A stretch of DNA of 64,000 bases from Bacillus alkalicellulosilyticus. GTDB taxonomy: Bacteria > Bacillota > Bacilli > Bacillales > Bacillaceae_F. The notes beneath the pieces were generated by a model. That model saw only the letters and a program-made list of their open reading frames with translations, was not told where the DNA came from and did not search any database. Every line of letters begins with the position of its first letter. Position 1 is the stretch's first letter. Made by a program: the position numbers and the translations under genes. The stretch covers positions 1,733,210 through 1,797,209 of the forward strand of contig NZ_KV917381.1 in NCBI RefSeq assembly GCF_002019795.1. Reading direction: 5' to 3'. Below, one piece after another: positions 15,799 through 24,990 of this stretch.

Positions 15799-17274
15799 CT
15801 AAAACGTAGACAAGCCGCTCCATTCTTGGAATCGGTAAAGCAATTTGTTTGTAAAAGAATCATCCGCAAAGTCTTCATATTCTAACGTGTACTCTTGGCC
15901 ATCATTGGTCCACAGTTTTTCAAAATACATAGAGATTTTTGATAAAGTCTCAGCTTCAGGACTTCCGACTACCTTTAGGTTCGTTTCTAAATTAAAGTCT
16001 GCTAGGTTTCGTTTAGTAAAATTAGAAGACCCTCCGATTACGACCACTTCTTCCTCTTTTTCAAAGATTGCCATCTTCGTATGATATTGCTCACCTGATG
16101 TGTTATACCAGCGAACAGCTATGTCGCCATCTGATTTGGAGACGAGTTCATGTGCGACAGGTCGGTTTGGAACGCCATTTTTTTCTCTTCCAAAGGCATC
16201 TTTGTTCGCATCAAATAGCAATCTAATTTCTACATCTCGTTTAGCAGCGGAGAGGAGCTCTCGCACTAAATCACGGTCAGAAAAATAAAAAGCTCCAATT
16301 GATATCGTATCACCACTCTTTGTTTGTTCAATTTCATCGAGTAAACTTTTCTTGATTTTACCTTCTGTTAATACCTGAACTTGATACGGTGTTTCAGTTG
16401 GAGTTGAAGACGCTTTAGGAATAAATGATGCGAAAAGCTCTGGACTTGCTCCTGACATCACCGCTACTGCTTTTTCTGTTTCAATTAAATCAGCAACAAT
16501 ATCCCCTTGTACCACAAATGCAATGTTGGAATGGTACCCACTGGCGTCATGAGGATTGGCTGATGTAACGACTGCCTTATGTTCAGTAATGACAACTTTT
16601 CGATGATTCGCTTTAAAATTAAATAATTGCAAATACGAACGCAGCGTTCCTTGTGGAGAATCTGGACTAAATGGGTTTGGAAGCCAGCCATTTTCAGAAT
16701 TACCAAACCATTGCAAACCGCTTCTCCATAATCCTGAATAAGTAGGGTTAGAGTCACGTAGCTTAGTTAAATCGGTATAAAAAACATGAATATTTGCTTC
16801 TCTCAGTCTCTCTATTGAAGAAGAGCTGTAAGACCCATAGAACGTATTAATAGGATCTGTAATGACGACGATTTCAATATCTGGTTGTTGGGCTTTTTTT
16901 GCTAGAAGTGTATCTGTGAGTTGGGAAGAAATCGATGGGTAACTTGCTGAACGGTCATATTCATCGTTGAACAAAAACATATCTACGATAATAAAATCAG
17001 TAGCATTTTCTATAACAGAATGAATCGTGGAGAAAATTTCTTGCTCATGAACCTGAATACCATTATCCTCGTATGTCACATCCATTAAAAATTCAACTGA
17101 GTCAGAAGAATGTAGTTCGCCTTCAAATGAAATCCCCTCTGGAAGCGGCTTCCAAAAGCCAACCATAGCTGCTGTAAGATAAATGAGGAACAGAGTTATA
17201 AGCAGCAATAAAAACATCTTTTTCTTAGAAAATTTTTTCTTTGGTGCTTTTTTAATAAGTGGTGTATACATCAA
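15799..17274 (-). CDS. Phospholipase D-family membrane-anchored protein
   Basis: 491 residues. A basic N-terminus and one hydrophobic segment (about 20-42) form a signal anchor, so the rest should be outside. Two PLD half-sites follow: NHRKVVITEHKAVVTSANPHD (about 225-245) and YHTKMAIFEKEEEVVVIGGS (about 410-430), each with HxK and a downstream N/S. This is the layout of cardiolipin synthase-like or secreted PLD enzymes, but the two-TM N-terminus of true cardiolipin synthases is missing. It likely acts on lipids or phosphodiesters at the outer face. Best called PLD-like. Confidence 0.75.
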   Translation of the reverse strand: MMYTPLIKKAPKKKFSKKKMFLLLLITLFLIYLTAAMVGFWKPLPEGISFEGELHSSDSVEFLMDVTYEDNGIQVHEQEIFSTIHSVIENATDFIIVDMFLFNDEYDRSASYPSISSQLTDTLLAKKAQQPDIEIVVITDPINTFYGSYSSSSIERLREANIHVFYTDLTKLRDSNPTYSGLWRSGLQWFGNSENGWLPNPFSPDSPQGTLRSYLQLFNFKANHRKVVITEHKAVVTSANPHDASGYHSNIAFVVQGDIVADLIETEKAVAVMSGASPELFASFIPKASSTPTETPYQVQVLTEGKIKKSLLDEIEQTKSGDTISIGAFYFSDRDLVRELLSAAKRDVEIRLLFDANKDAFGREKNGVPNRPVAHELVSKSDGDIAVRWYNTSGEQYHTKMAIFEKEEEVVVIGGSSNFTKRNLADFNLETNLKVVGSPEAETLSKISMYFEKLWTNDGQEYTLEYEDFADDSFTNKLLYRFQEWSGLSTF

Positions 17275-17337
17275 ATCGCTCTCCTCATATTGGAAATAAA
17301 GGTGATATTTCTCTTTATTGTAATCGCTTATTCGTCA

Positions 17338-17370
17338 AAAAACTACTCCTTTTTTAAAAGAGTAGTTTTA
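17338..17370 (-). terminator. Terminator of the GNAT gene
   Basis: AAAACTACTC / GAGTAGTTTT hairpin at the 3' end of the minus-strand gene, followed on that strand by Ts. Confidence 0.6.
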
Positions 17371-17769
17371 TAGAAATAATTCCATGCCTGGTGATTGAGG
17401 AAGACGCTCAACGAAACCTATCTTATCGTAAAATGGTTTTTTCCCAGTAGCGCAAAACAACTGGATTTTACGAATGTTCTGTTGACGACAATATTCAATG
17501 AGGGTATTGAGCAGCATTTTCCCAATTCCACGGCCTTGATACGAAGGATGGACAATTAAATCACATAGTAAGGCTTGGTAAACACCATCGGATATGATTC
17601 GACCATACCCAATAAGTTGTTCGTTTTCATAGGCTGAAACAGAATACCAACAATGTTTAATGGCTTGATGAAGCTGTTTTTCTGATAACTCTCCATCTTT
17701 ATTCCATCCTGTCGTCTGATATAACTGATAAAACTCATCCTTTGTTGGTACATGAGTAGATATTTTCAA
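17368..17769 (-). CDS. GNAT-family N-acetyltransferase
   Basis: 133 residues, the usual size for a single GNAT domain. The acetyl-CoA motif YQGRGIGKMLL (about 83-93) follows the strand LLCDLIVHPS, and KPFYDKIGF near residue 115 is the common GNAT end motif. Likely acts on a small amine or a protein lysine; no substrate hint. It starts 11 bp after the transglutaminase-like gene ends, so the two are probably co-transcribed. Confidence 0.85.
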   Translation of the reverse strand: MKISTHVPTKDEFYQLYQTTGWNKDGELSEKQLHQAIKHCWYSVSAYENEQLIGYGRIISDGVYQALLCDLIVHPSYQGRGIGKMLLNTLIEYCRQQNIRKIQLFCATGKKPFYDKIGFVERLPQSPGMELFL

Positions 17770-17780
17770 CTAAATTCCTC

Positions 17781-18395
17781 CTATAAAAAGGTTGGTAGTT
17801 TTTCTTTATACATGGTTTGGCAATTGTAGGATGTGTTAAGGGCATGAAGTGTTTTTGGATGTGGTCTCGCATAAATCATTGGATAATCGATTTCACCTAG
17901 ATGTGGTCGAACAGCAAAAGCCAACTGCTCGGCTTCAAGAGAAAATTGAGCATTAATACCATCTTTATTTCCTCGGGCATCTACTCGAATCCATCTTGAT
18001 GCAGAAGGGATAAAAACTGCATTTAAAGCATGGATGCAATATCCGTCTTCTGGCGAGTCAAAAAGGGTCAGACGTTGGTAGCAAAAACCTGTTGGAATCT
18101 GTTGAGAACGCAAGAGTGCTGCAAGTAAATGAGACTTAGCATAACAAATGCCATGCTTTTTCAAAAGGACATCCGATGCCTTGCATGTAATAACGCGATT
18201 ATTGATATCAAAAGAGTGGTCAATGTCATCTCTTACAAAAGTAAAAGCTTTGTTCACCATTTCAGTATCGCTTTGTACGGTACGAAACAGAGAGGCAGCG
18301 AATTGCTGGATAACTGGGTGTGAAAAGTTAACATCTTCAAGTTCAATAAAATAATCAGTTAGTTTATTAGAGTCACATAAAATTTTCAATCGCAA
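17781..18395 (-). CDS. Transglutaminase-like cysteine protease fold protein
   Basis: 204 residues. The triad is visible: Cys in KHGICYAKSHLLAALLR (about residues 91-107), His in GYCIHALNAVF (about 128) and Asp in WIRVDARGN (about 143). This is the transglutaminase-like superfamily, whose bacterial members are often proteases or amidases rather than cross-linkers. No signal peptide or TM, so cytosolic. Upstream of the GNAT on the same strand and divergent from the carotenoid genes. Confidence 0.8.
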   Translation of the reverse strand: MRLKILCDSNKLTDYFIELEDVNFSHPVIQQFAASLFRTVQSDTEMVNKAFTFVRDDIDHSFDINNRVITCKASDVLLKKHGICYAKSHLLAALLRSQQIPTGFCYQRLTLFDSPEDGYCIHALNAVFIPSASRWIRVDARGNKDGINAQFSLEAEQLAFAVRPHLGEIDYPMIYARPHPKTLHALNTSYNCQTMYKEKLPTFL

Positions 18396-18540
18396 TCAAC
18401 TCCTACTAAAATAATTCATAATTATACACGCGAATGAATAAAAATAACACCATTTTCGTCATCTATTTTTCGACGAAATATTATTTTGAATTTAAGATAA
18501 TTTTCAATTGCTTTTTACGAGGTTTTACTGTTAAACTATC

Positions 18541-18560
18541 TGTATAAGTTATGTACAATA
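18541..18560 (+). promoter_or_regulatory. Shared motif in carotenoid promoter A
   Basis: TGTATAA-GT-TATGTACAATA, 28 bp before the first carotenoid start codon. A near-identical arrangement with the second half reversed occurs at 26505-26523 in the other carotenoid intergenic region. Candidate operator or common promoter element. Confidence 0.4.
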
Positions 18561-18587
18561 AAAGTGTAATGTAGGGTGGTGGGAAGT

Positions 18588-20081
18588 ATGAAGAAGAAAT
18601 CAGTCATTATTATAGGAGCTGGGCCAGGGGGGCTTGCATCCGCCATGATTCTAGCAAGTCAAGGTAATAAGGTTACTGTATTTGAAAAACAAGAGCAAGT
18701 CGGGGGTAGAACGTCAGCAATTCATACAAATGGATATACCTTTGATAAAGGACCAACATTTTTAAGTATGCCTTATTTGTTAGAAGAGCTTTTTACTTTG
18801 GCGGGGCGCAAGATGGATGACTATCTTACGCTAACAGAAGTGGACCCTTTGTATGAGCTCCGTTTTGACGGTCTTCGTTTCTCACCTTCACGAGATCAAG
18901 CCGTCACCAAACAAGAAATAGAAACGCTATTCCCTGGTAACGGAGAGGGTTATGAACGTTTTATGAAAGATAATGACATAAAAATGGAAAGGTTAATGCC
19001 GCTCTTACAAAATAGCTTTCAATCGATCTTTGACTATTTTAGATGGCGAACGATTCGAGCATTACCCCATTTAACTCTTAATCAATCATTATATGATGTA
19101 TTAGGAAATTACTTTACGGACGAAGAGCTTAAATTAGCGTTTACTTTTCAATCGAAATATTTAGGAATGTCACCATGGGAATGTCCTGGAGCTTTTAGCA
19201 TTCTATCCTATATGGAACATAAATATGGTATTTTTCATCCAATCGGTGGGTTAAATCAAATTCCAAAGGCATTTGCAAAGGTAACAGAGGAGTATGGAGG
19301 AGTCATCCATACTGGTGTGGGAGTGAAACAGTTACTTGTTGCAAACAAAAAGGTCTTGGGTGTCTTATTAGAAACTGGAGAAAAAGTGCTGGCTGATGAT
19401 GTGATTGTAAATGCCGATTTTGCACATGCCATCACATCATTTATAGAAGAAACGCCAGTAAAACGTTATACAAGGGAAAAAATAAATAAAAAAGACTTTT
19501 CATGTTCAACGTTTATGCTGTATCTAGGGTTAGATCAAACGTATGAATTGCCTCATCATACAGTGTTGTTTTCAAGTGACTATAAAAAGAATGTAGAAGA
19601 AATATCAACTCGGAAAGTATTATCTGAACAACCTTCTATTTATGTTCAAAATGCAGGGGTAACAGATAGCACACTTGCCCCTGAAGGAAAGTCGACACTT
19701 TATATTCTAGCACCTGTACCTAATAATACGAGCTTACTAGATTGGGAGAGTGAGAAGTTAGCTTTTCGGGAGCTTGTTCTCAATCAAGTAGAAATGAAGT
19801 TAGGCATTTCGATTAGAGATCATATTGAGGTTGAACAATTAATTACTCCAATGGACTGGGAAAACGAGTTGAATGTTTATCAGGGAGCTACTTTTAATCT
19901 ATCTCACCGTCTTAGACAAATGATGTATTTTAGGCCTCATAACAAATTTGAGGAATTAGAAAATCTATGGTTAGTTGGTGGAGGTACACACCCTGGAAGT
20001 GGTCTTCCGACAATATTTGAATCAGCCAAGATTACGATTGCTGAGATGAAAAAACAAGAAAGAAAGCAGAGGGGTGCGTAA
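18588..20081 (+). CDS. CrtN/CrtI-type carotenoid desaturase or oxidase (paralog 1)
   Basis: 497 residues. ATG 18588 is chosen because AGGGTGGTGGG precedes it. N-terminal FAD-binding fold IIIGAGPGGLASAMILAS (about 6-23) with VFEK at the end of the second strand and RTSAIHTNGYTFDKGPTF; C-terminal LVGGGTHPGSGLP is the second dinucleotide-binding signature of the phytoene desaturase family. It opens a three-gene plus-strand operon with two close relatives. Bacillus C30 carotenoid clusters carry several such paralogs (CrtNa, b, c) with divided desaturase and oxidase roles; this one is not the most CrtN-like, and its exact step cannot be told from sequence alone. The stop overlaps the next start by one base. 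Confidence 0.8.
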   Translation: MKKKSVIIIGAGPGGLASAMILASQGNKVTVFEKQEQVGGRTSAIHTNGYTFDKGPTFLSMPYLLEELFTLAGRKMDDYLTLTEVDPLYELRFDGLRFSPSRDQAVTKQEIETLFPGNGEGYERFMKDNDIKMERLMPLLQNSFQSIFDYFRWRTIRALPHLTLNQSLYDVLGNYFTDEELKLAFTFQSKYLGMSPWECPGAFSILSYMEHKYGIFHPIGGLNQIPKAFAKVTEEYGGVIHTGVGVKQLLVANKKVLGVLLETGEKVLADDVIVNADFAHAITSFIEETPVKRYTREKINKKDFSCSTFMLYLGLDQTYELPHHTVLFSSDYKKNVEEISTRKVLSEQPSIYVQNAGVTDSTLAPEGKSTLYILAPVPNNTSLLDWESEKLAFRELVLNQVEMKLGISIRDHIEVEQLITPMDWENELNVYQGATFNLSHRLRQMMYFRPHNKFEELENLWLVGGGTHPGSGLPTIFESAKITIAEMKKQERKQRGA

Positions 20082-21550
20082 TGAAAACGGCTGTTATTGG
20101 TTCTGGAATAGGTGGGTTACTTTCTGCTTTATATGCTGAAATGCGTGGTGAAGACGTCACAATATTTGAAAAAGATGATAGTCTTGGAGGTCGACTCTCT
20201 TTTATTGAAAAAGACGGATTTAAAATTGATAAAGGGCCGACCATTGTACTCCTTCCAAATATGATTAAAAGCATCCTAGCTGATGTTGGAATTGGTTCAG
20301 ATGAGTATGAACTCATTCAGATAGACCCCCTTTATAAGCTTTCATATCCAGATGGAACGACTTTTACAAAATGGAGCGATAAACAAAAACAGTTAGAAGA
20401 AATCAATCGCATGTACCCAGGTGAAGAGGAACACTTCCTCCGATACCTCTCTGATATGGAGCGTAATTTTGAAGAAGGGAAACGTGCTTTTCTTGATGTA
20501 TCGTTTGTGCAGAAACGTGACTTTTGGACGGTAACGAATGTACGTACATTATGGAAACTTAAAGCTTATCAAACCGTCAAGCAACAAGCAGAATCTTATT
20601 TTACCAATCAAAAATTACAAGAAGCCTTTTCCTTTCAAACGCTGTATATAGGTGGGGCCCCATTTCAATCCCCAGCGTTATACTCATTGGTTCCATATAG
20701 TGAACACGTTCATGGCATCTGGTATGTAAAAGGGGGCTATGCGAGTTTAATTGATTCAGTAATCAACAAAATTAACGAAAAGAACATTACGGTTAAACGA
20801 AATCACAAGGTTGAAAAGCTCGTTCATGAGCAGGATACATGCAAGGGTGTAATCGTGAACGGAAAAATGGAAGAATTTGAGCAAATCATCGTAAATGGCG
20901 ACTTCCCTTTAATGGAGAAGGTAGTAGGAGTTAAAGAGAATCAGTATGTGCCATCCTCTGGGTGCTTACTTGTCTACTTGGGATTAGACAAAATCTATAA
21001 GGAAGCAAATGTCCATCAATTTTTTATGACAGAAGACTTAGAAAGACATATGAAGGACGTCTTTGTTACAAAACAATTACCAGAAGACCCGTCGATTTAT
21101 TCGTTTCATCCATCTATCATAGACCCTTCATTAGCACCAAATGGAAAAGGCGTGTTATATATGCTCGTTCCGGTTCCTGTTAATAGCGAGATAAATTGGA
21201 AAAAAATTAGTTCATATGTTGATAAGGTTATAGATGAAGTAGAAAACAGAGGTTTTCCGAATTTAAGAAAATCGATTCTTTGGAAAGAAGTTCGTACCCC
21301 AAAGGATGCAGAAAATGAAGGGTTGTATATGGGCGGAAGTTTTGGCATAGCCCCATCATTACTTCAATCAGGGGTTTTTCGACCTCAGCTTAAGCCATTT
21401 AAATACGATAATGTTTATGCTGTTGGGGCTAGCACTCATCCTGGTGGAGGAGTTCCGATAGTGATGCAAGGCGCAAAACTATTACATCAGTTTATTGAGG
21501 AGAGGGTGGTACAAGATGAAGGAAGTAGAACGAGCGTATCTGCAATGTAA
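20081..21550 (+). CDS. crtN: 4,4'-diapophytoene desaturase-like (CrtN)
   Basis: 489 residues. FAD fold AVIGSGIGGLLSALYAE at the N-terminus, FKIDKGPTIVLLPNM, a middle segment AFSFQTLYIGGAPFQSPALYSLVPYSEHVHGIWYVKGG that matches the staphylococcal CrtN pattern (QTLYIG...PSLYSIIP...G..FIKGG), and ASTHPGGGVPIV near the end. CrtN introduces double bonds into diapophytoene to give diaponeurosporene or diapolycopene. It lies directly between paralog 1 and crtM, sharing 1 bp with the former and overlapping the latter by 35 bp. Confidence 0.8.
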   Translation: MKTAVIGSGIGGLLSALYAEMRGEDVTIFEKDDSLGGRLSFIEKDGFKIDKGPTIVLLPNMIKSILADVGIGSDEYELIQIDPLYKLSYPDGTTFTKWSDKQKQLEEINRMYPGEEEHFLRYLSDMERNFEEGKRAFLDVSFVQKRDFWTVTNVRTLWKLKAYQTVKQQAESYFTNQKLQEAFSFQTLYIGGAPFQSPALYSLVPYSEHVHGIWYVKGGYASLIDSVINKINEKNITVKRNHKVEKLVHEQDTCKGVIVNGKMEEFEQIIVNGDFPLMEKVVGVKENQYVPSSGCLLVYLGLDKIYKEANVHQFFMTEDLERHMKDVFVTKQLPEDPSIYSFHPSIIDPSLAPNGKGVLYMLVPVPVNSEINWKKISSYVDKVIDEVENRGFPNLRKSILWKEVRTPKDAENEGLYMGGSFGIAPSLLQSGVFRPQLKPFKYDNVYAVGASTHPGGGVPIVMQGAKLLHQFIEERVVQDEGSRTSVSAM

Positions 21551-22373
21551 AAAGATGATTGAATCAAACTCGAAGACATTTGCCAAGGCATTTTCGATAC
21601 TACCAGAACGACAGCGGAAAGCCGTGTGGGCGATTTATGCTTTTTGTCGTCAAGTTGATGATATAGTCGATGAAGGCTCTAGTCTAATTGAAGAATTAGA
21701 AGAGTTTGAAAAAAAGACCCATGATTTTTTTATCCATTCTATCGTGTTGCCTGAGCCAATGTGGATTGCACTTGATGATGTCCGAAAACACTTTGACATA
21801 GAGCCCCAACCATTCTTTGATATGATTAAAGGGCAAGGGATGGACTATAAAAAAAGCGTCTATGACACGCTAGAGGAAGTAGAAGAGTATTCGTATTATG
21901 TAGCCGGTACCGTCGGATTAATGCTGTTGCCGGTATTGGCACCCAACAATCATCATGAGATAAAAGAAGGTGCAGTGTCACTTGGCGTAGCAATGCAGCT
22001 CACAAATATCTTACGAGATGTCGGTGAAGACTTGTTAAAAGGTCGTATTTATCTGCCGAAAGACACGCTCGTAAAGTATGATTATTCCTATCCACAATTG
22101 TTTGAACAGACGGTAAACAAAAGTTTTATCGGTGTATGGGAAGAGCTTGCTGAACGTGCAGAAACGCTATATCAAAAGGCCTTGAAGTCTGTTCATCACT
22201 ATCCTATATCGTCAAGAGTTCCTGTGCTAGGTGCTTTGTATATGTATAGAGAAATATTAGCAGCGGTTAGACGAAATGACTATGATGTATTTCGAACAAG
22301 AGCCTATGTGACTAAAGAAGAAAAAGAAAAAGTTTTAGTTCGAATTCAAGATATGATTCAAATACTAGCATAG
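21516..22373 (+). CDS. crtM: Dehydrosqualene (diapophytoene) synthase
   Basis: 285 residues; ATG 21516 has GAGGAGAGGG upstream, within the end of crtN, so the two are coupled. The squalene/phytoene synthase family is clear: FCRQVDDIVDE (first Asp-rich motif, about residues 46-56), GVAMQLTNILRDVGEDLLKGRIYLP (second Asp-rich motif, about 158-183). It joins two farnesyl diphosphates to the C30 carotenoid precursor. With three CrtN/CrtP relatives and no C40 genes nearby, CrtM (C30) is favoured over phytoene synthase CrtB (C40). Confidence 0.88.
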   Translation: MKEVERAYLQCKKMIESNSKTFAKAFSILPERQRKAVWAIYAFCRQVDDIVDEGSSLIEELEEFEKKTHDFFIHSIVLPEPMWIALDDVRKHFDIEPQPFFDMIKGQGMDYKKSVYDTLEEVEEYSYYVAGTVGLMLLPVLAPNNHHEIKEGAVSLGVAMQLTNILRDVGEDLLKGRIYLPKDTLVKYDYSYPQLFEQTVNKSFIGVWEELAERAETLYQKALKSVHHYPISSRVPVLGALYMYREILAAVRRNDYDVFRTRAYVTKEEKEKVLVRIQDMIQILA

Positions 22374-22379
22374 GAAAAG

Positions 22380-22418
22380 ACGCATGCGTTTTCAATTGAA
22401 AATGACATGCGTTTTTTG
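22380..22418. terminator. Terminator between converging carotenoid genes
   Basis: ACGCATG ... CATGCGT outer stem with a TTTTCA/TGAAAA inner stem, followed by six Ts on the plus strand. Confidence 0.6.
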
Positions 22419-22438
22419 TTGTAGTCTCCAACCCAAGG

Positions 22439-23920
22439 TTACATGAGCCCCTTGAGTTGGTGGTCTACTAGTTTTGCAACATTCTGACCACTAATCATCA
22501 CCATTGGCGAACCACCTCCTGGGTGGGTTGACCCTCCGGTGAAATAGAGGTTTGGAATATCTTTGGAGCGGTTTTGTGGTCGAAGGAATGCGCCTAAAAA
22601 GGAATGAGAGCTTGGACCGTATAATGCTCCTTTATAAGCCCTAAACTGTGTGGAAATATCCTTTGGTGTGACAACTTGTTCAAACTCTAGATGAGGCTCT
22701 ATATTCAGGCCGTACGTAGCTAGTTTTTTGTACACAATTTCCTTATAGACTCTTATTTCTTCTTCATCATATGACTCTGAAATGGCAGGGGCATTCACTA
22801 AGATAAATAAGTTACTGCCATTGGGTGCTTGGCTTTTGTCTGTATATGATGAATTACTAATATATATTGTAGGGTCTGAGGGCATCTTTCGTTCAGTAAA
22901 CAGTTCACGAAACTCATCTTCGTATTGATTGCTAAAGTATACTTGATGATGAATGAGTTTCTCCATTTTCGTTGATATTCCTGCTAGAATGACAAACGCA
23001 GAAATGGAAGGGGTGATGCTGTTTATTTTTTTGTTTGTAAAATGTGGTCGGTCCTGTTCCTTCACGACTCGTTGATAAGCGGATAATATATCACCGTTCA
23101 TTACAAATGCATCACCTTCATGGATAGTGTCCTGGCTTGTTCGAATGGCTACGGCTCTTTTATTTTTCACCAGTACCTCTTTAACGTCTGTGGAGAGATG
23201 AAAGGAAACCCCTAATTCCTTTGCACGTTTGACGAGGCCATCGGCAATCGATGCATTCCCCCCTTTGGCATAAAAAACACCTTCAGCAAGTTCAAGATGA
23301 GCAATCATTGCAAAAGTCGCAGGTGTTAAATAAGGAGAAGACCCTACGTAAGTTGCATAGCGATTGAATGCTTGAATGACCTTTTCGTTTTGAAAGTATC
23401 TCCGATGAAAATGATCCAAATTCTCAAACGGTCGTACTTTCAAAAAAGCTTTCGCTAACGATGGGTTGGCATAGTCTTTTTTACTAGAAAAAGAATAGTA
23501 AAGAAAATGGTCAACTGATAGTTGGTACAAACGTTTTACTTCATGTAAGTACTCACGATAATTTGCTGCACCCGGTGCGTCTAATTCTTTTAGTTGTTCT
23601 ATCATGTGAGAAGTATTTGTTGTTAGTTCGAATGAATCTCCACTCCCATAATGGTTGCGGGTGTGAACGTCCAACTTTATAAATTGAAAATAATCATCAG
23701 GGTTTGCGCCTGAATTAAGGATTACGTTTTGAAAGACGTGAGGCATTGTAATTGTATTCGGACCGAAATCGAATTGATACTGGTCATTTGCGACTCTTTT
23801 TAATTTCCCGCCAAGGTGATTGTTTTTCTCGAACAGATGCACATCATAACCTTTAGAGGCAAGTGTAATTGCAGCAGATAACCCTCCAAGACCACCACCT
23901 ATAATCATTATTTTGTTCAT
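22439..23920 (-). CDS. crtP: CrtP-like diaponeurosporene/diapolycopene oxygenase
   Basis: 493 residues. The start at 23920 overlaps the stop of the upstream gene as ATGA, with AGGAAG ahead; longer frames run far into that gene. FAD fold MIIGGGLGGLSAAITLASKG, FDFGPNTITMPHVF, YVGSSPYLTPATFAMIAHL, and TGGSTHPGGGSPMV. These blocks fit staphylococcal CrtP (IIVIGGGLGGISAAI, YVGSSSYDAPAVLSML, GGSVNPGGGMPMV) better than CrtN. CrtP oxidises the terminal methyl group of the C30 backbone to aldehyde or acid. Last gene of a four-gene coupled minus-strand operon. Confidence 0.75.
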   Translation of the reverse strand: MNKIMIIGGGLGGLSAAITLASKGYDVHLFEKNNHLGGKLKRVANDQYQFDFGPNTITMPHVFQNVILNSGANPDDYFQFIKLDVHTRNHYGSGDSFELTTNTSHMIEQLKELDAPGAANYREYLHEVKRLYQLSVDHFLYYSFSSKKDYANPSLAKAFLKVRPFENLDHFHRRYFQNEKVIQAFNRYATYVGSSPYLTPATFAMIAHLELAEGVFYAKGGNASIADGLVKRAKELGVSFHLSTDVKEVLVKNKRAVAIRTSQDTIHEGDAFVMNGDILSAYQRVVKEQDRPHFTNKKINSITPSISAFVILAGISTKMEKLIHHQVYFSNQYEDEFRELFTERKMPSDPTIYISNSSYTDKSQAPNGSNLFILVNAPAISESYDEEEIRVYKEIVYKKLATYGLNIEPHLEFEQVVTPKDISTQFRAYKGALYGPSSHSFLGAFLRPQNRSKDIPNLYFTGGSTHPGGGSPMVMISGQNVAKLVDHQLKGLM

Positions 23921-24990
23921 GAGTAATGTCTTCCTTTCCATATTACATTTCGCTTTCGAAGAGATTGAATCATTGAATAGCTTAAAAGTACGATAATCAT
24001 TAATGAGGATAGAGGCATCAATAGAAATATCAGGTTTCTTTGGTTCATTCGCCAATCAACATATAACCTAAGAACTAGTAAAAGAATCAAAGGGACGAAA
24101 CTACCAGTTACTATAAGAAACAATGGCAAAAGAAAGATACTGTAAAAACAAATGAGTCCGATCCCCATTACATACGACCTACCTATGCCAGAAAATACAT
24201 TTTTCAAAAAACCGTTCCATACTTCGGCATTCGTCTCATACATATGACATGTCACATCGTTTGTTATATTGGCTAGCACAACATGATATCCAGCTTTTTT
24301 AACTTCACGGCTAAGGTGTACATCCTCGACTAGGGAATTGAACACCTGCTTGTGTCCACCAGATGCCATATAGGCCTCTTTGCGAAAAAACATAAATGAC
24401 CCGTGAGCTGCTGTAAATGCCGGTAGCTTTGTTAAATTCGCCATAAATAAAGGCAAATGAAACAACACGATAAAATGCTGCATTGGAACGAGTAATTGAC
24501 TAAGAAAGCTTGTCGTCGGAAAGTTAGGAAATCCTGTGAGTAAACCAGCTTTTCTTTTTGTTAATAAGCACAAAGAAGCTTCAATTGTATGAGGAGCTAT
24601 TCGAACATCGGCATCGAGAAAAAGATAATAGTCTCCAGAAGCCGTCTCACTTAATTGCTGACAAGCATGAACTTTTCCTACCCACCCTCGCGGAAGGGGA
24701 CGTCCATGAATGACGGTTCCGGCTACTTTTTCAAGACCCTGCTGAAGCAAGGGTACTGTTTGGTCGGTTGATTGGTCATCTAAAAAGATAACTTCATAGT
24801 TTTTATAAGTTAACTTTTCTAACGATTGGAGCAATGGCTTAATATTTCTTTCTTCGTTTCGAACGGGTATTAGAATTGAAACGAGTGGTACTGTCTCTAG
24901 GGAACGAGCTTGTGTAAGTTTTGGCATAAACATAGAGTTAAGAACCGTCCAAAGGATAAATAGAAGGAAGATTACACTTACAGTTGTCAT
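23917..24990 (-). CDS. Family 2 glycosyltransferase (CrtQ-like)
   Basis: 357 residues. An N-terminal TM (about 3-22), the GT2 catalytic domain with SILIPVRNEERN, FLDDQSTDQT (DxD-like), YLFLDADVRI (DAD) and VEDVHLSREVKKAGY (ED acceptor-base region), then two or three C-terminal TMs (about 270-340). This is the layout of CrtQ in staphyloxanthin synthesis, which moves glucose to the carotenoid acid or hydroxyl at the membrane. Coupled by ATGA overlaps to both neighbours. Confidence 0.75.
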   Translation of the reverse strand: MTTVSVIFLLFILWTVLNSMFMPKLTQARSLETVPLVSILIPVRNEERNIKPLLQSLEKLTYKNYEVIFLDDQSTDQTVPLLQQGLEKVAGTVIHGRPLPRGWVGKVHACQQLSETASGDYYLFLDADVRIAPHTIEASLCLLTKRKAGLLTGFPNFPTTSFLSQLLVPMQHFIVLFHLPLFMANLTKLPAFTAAHGSFMFFRKEAYMASGGHKQVFNSLVEDVHLSREVKKAGYHVVLANITNDVTCHMYETNAEVWNGFLKNVFSGIGRSYVMGIGLICFYSIFLLPLFLIVTGSFVPLILLLVLRLYVDWRMNQRNLIFLLMPLSSLMIIVLLSYSMIQSLRKRNVIWKGRHYS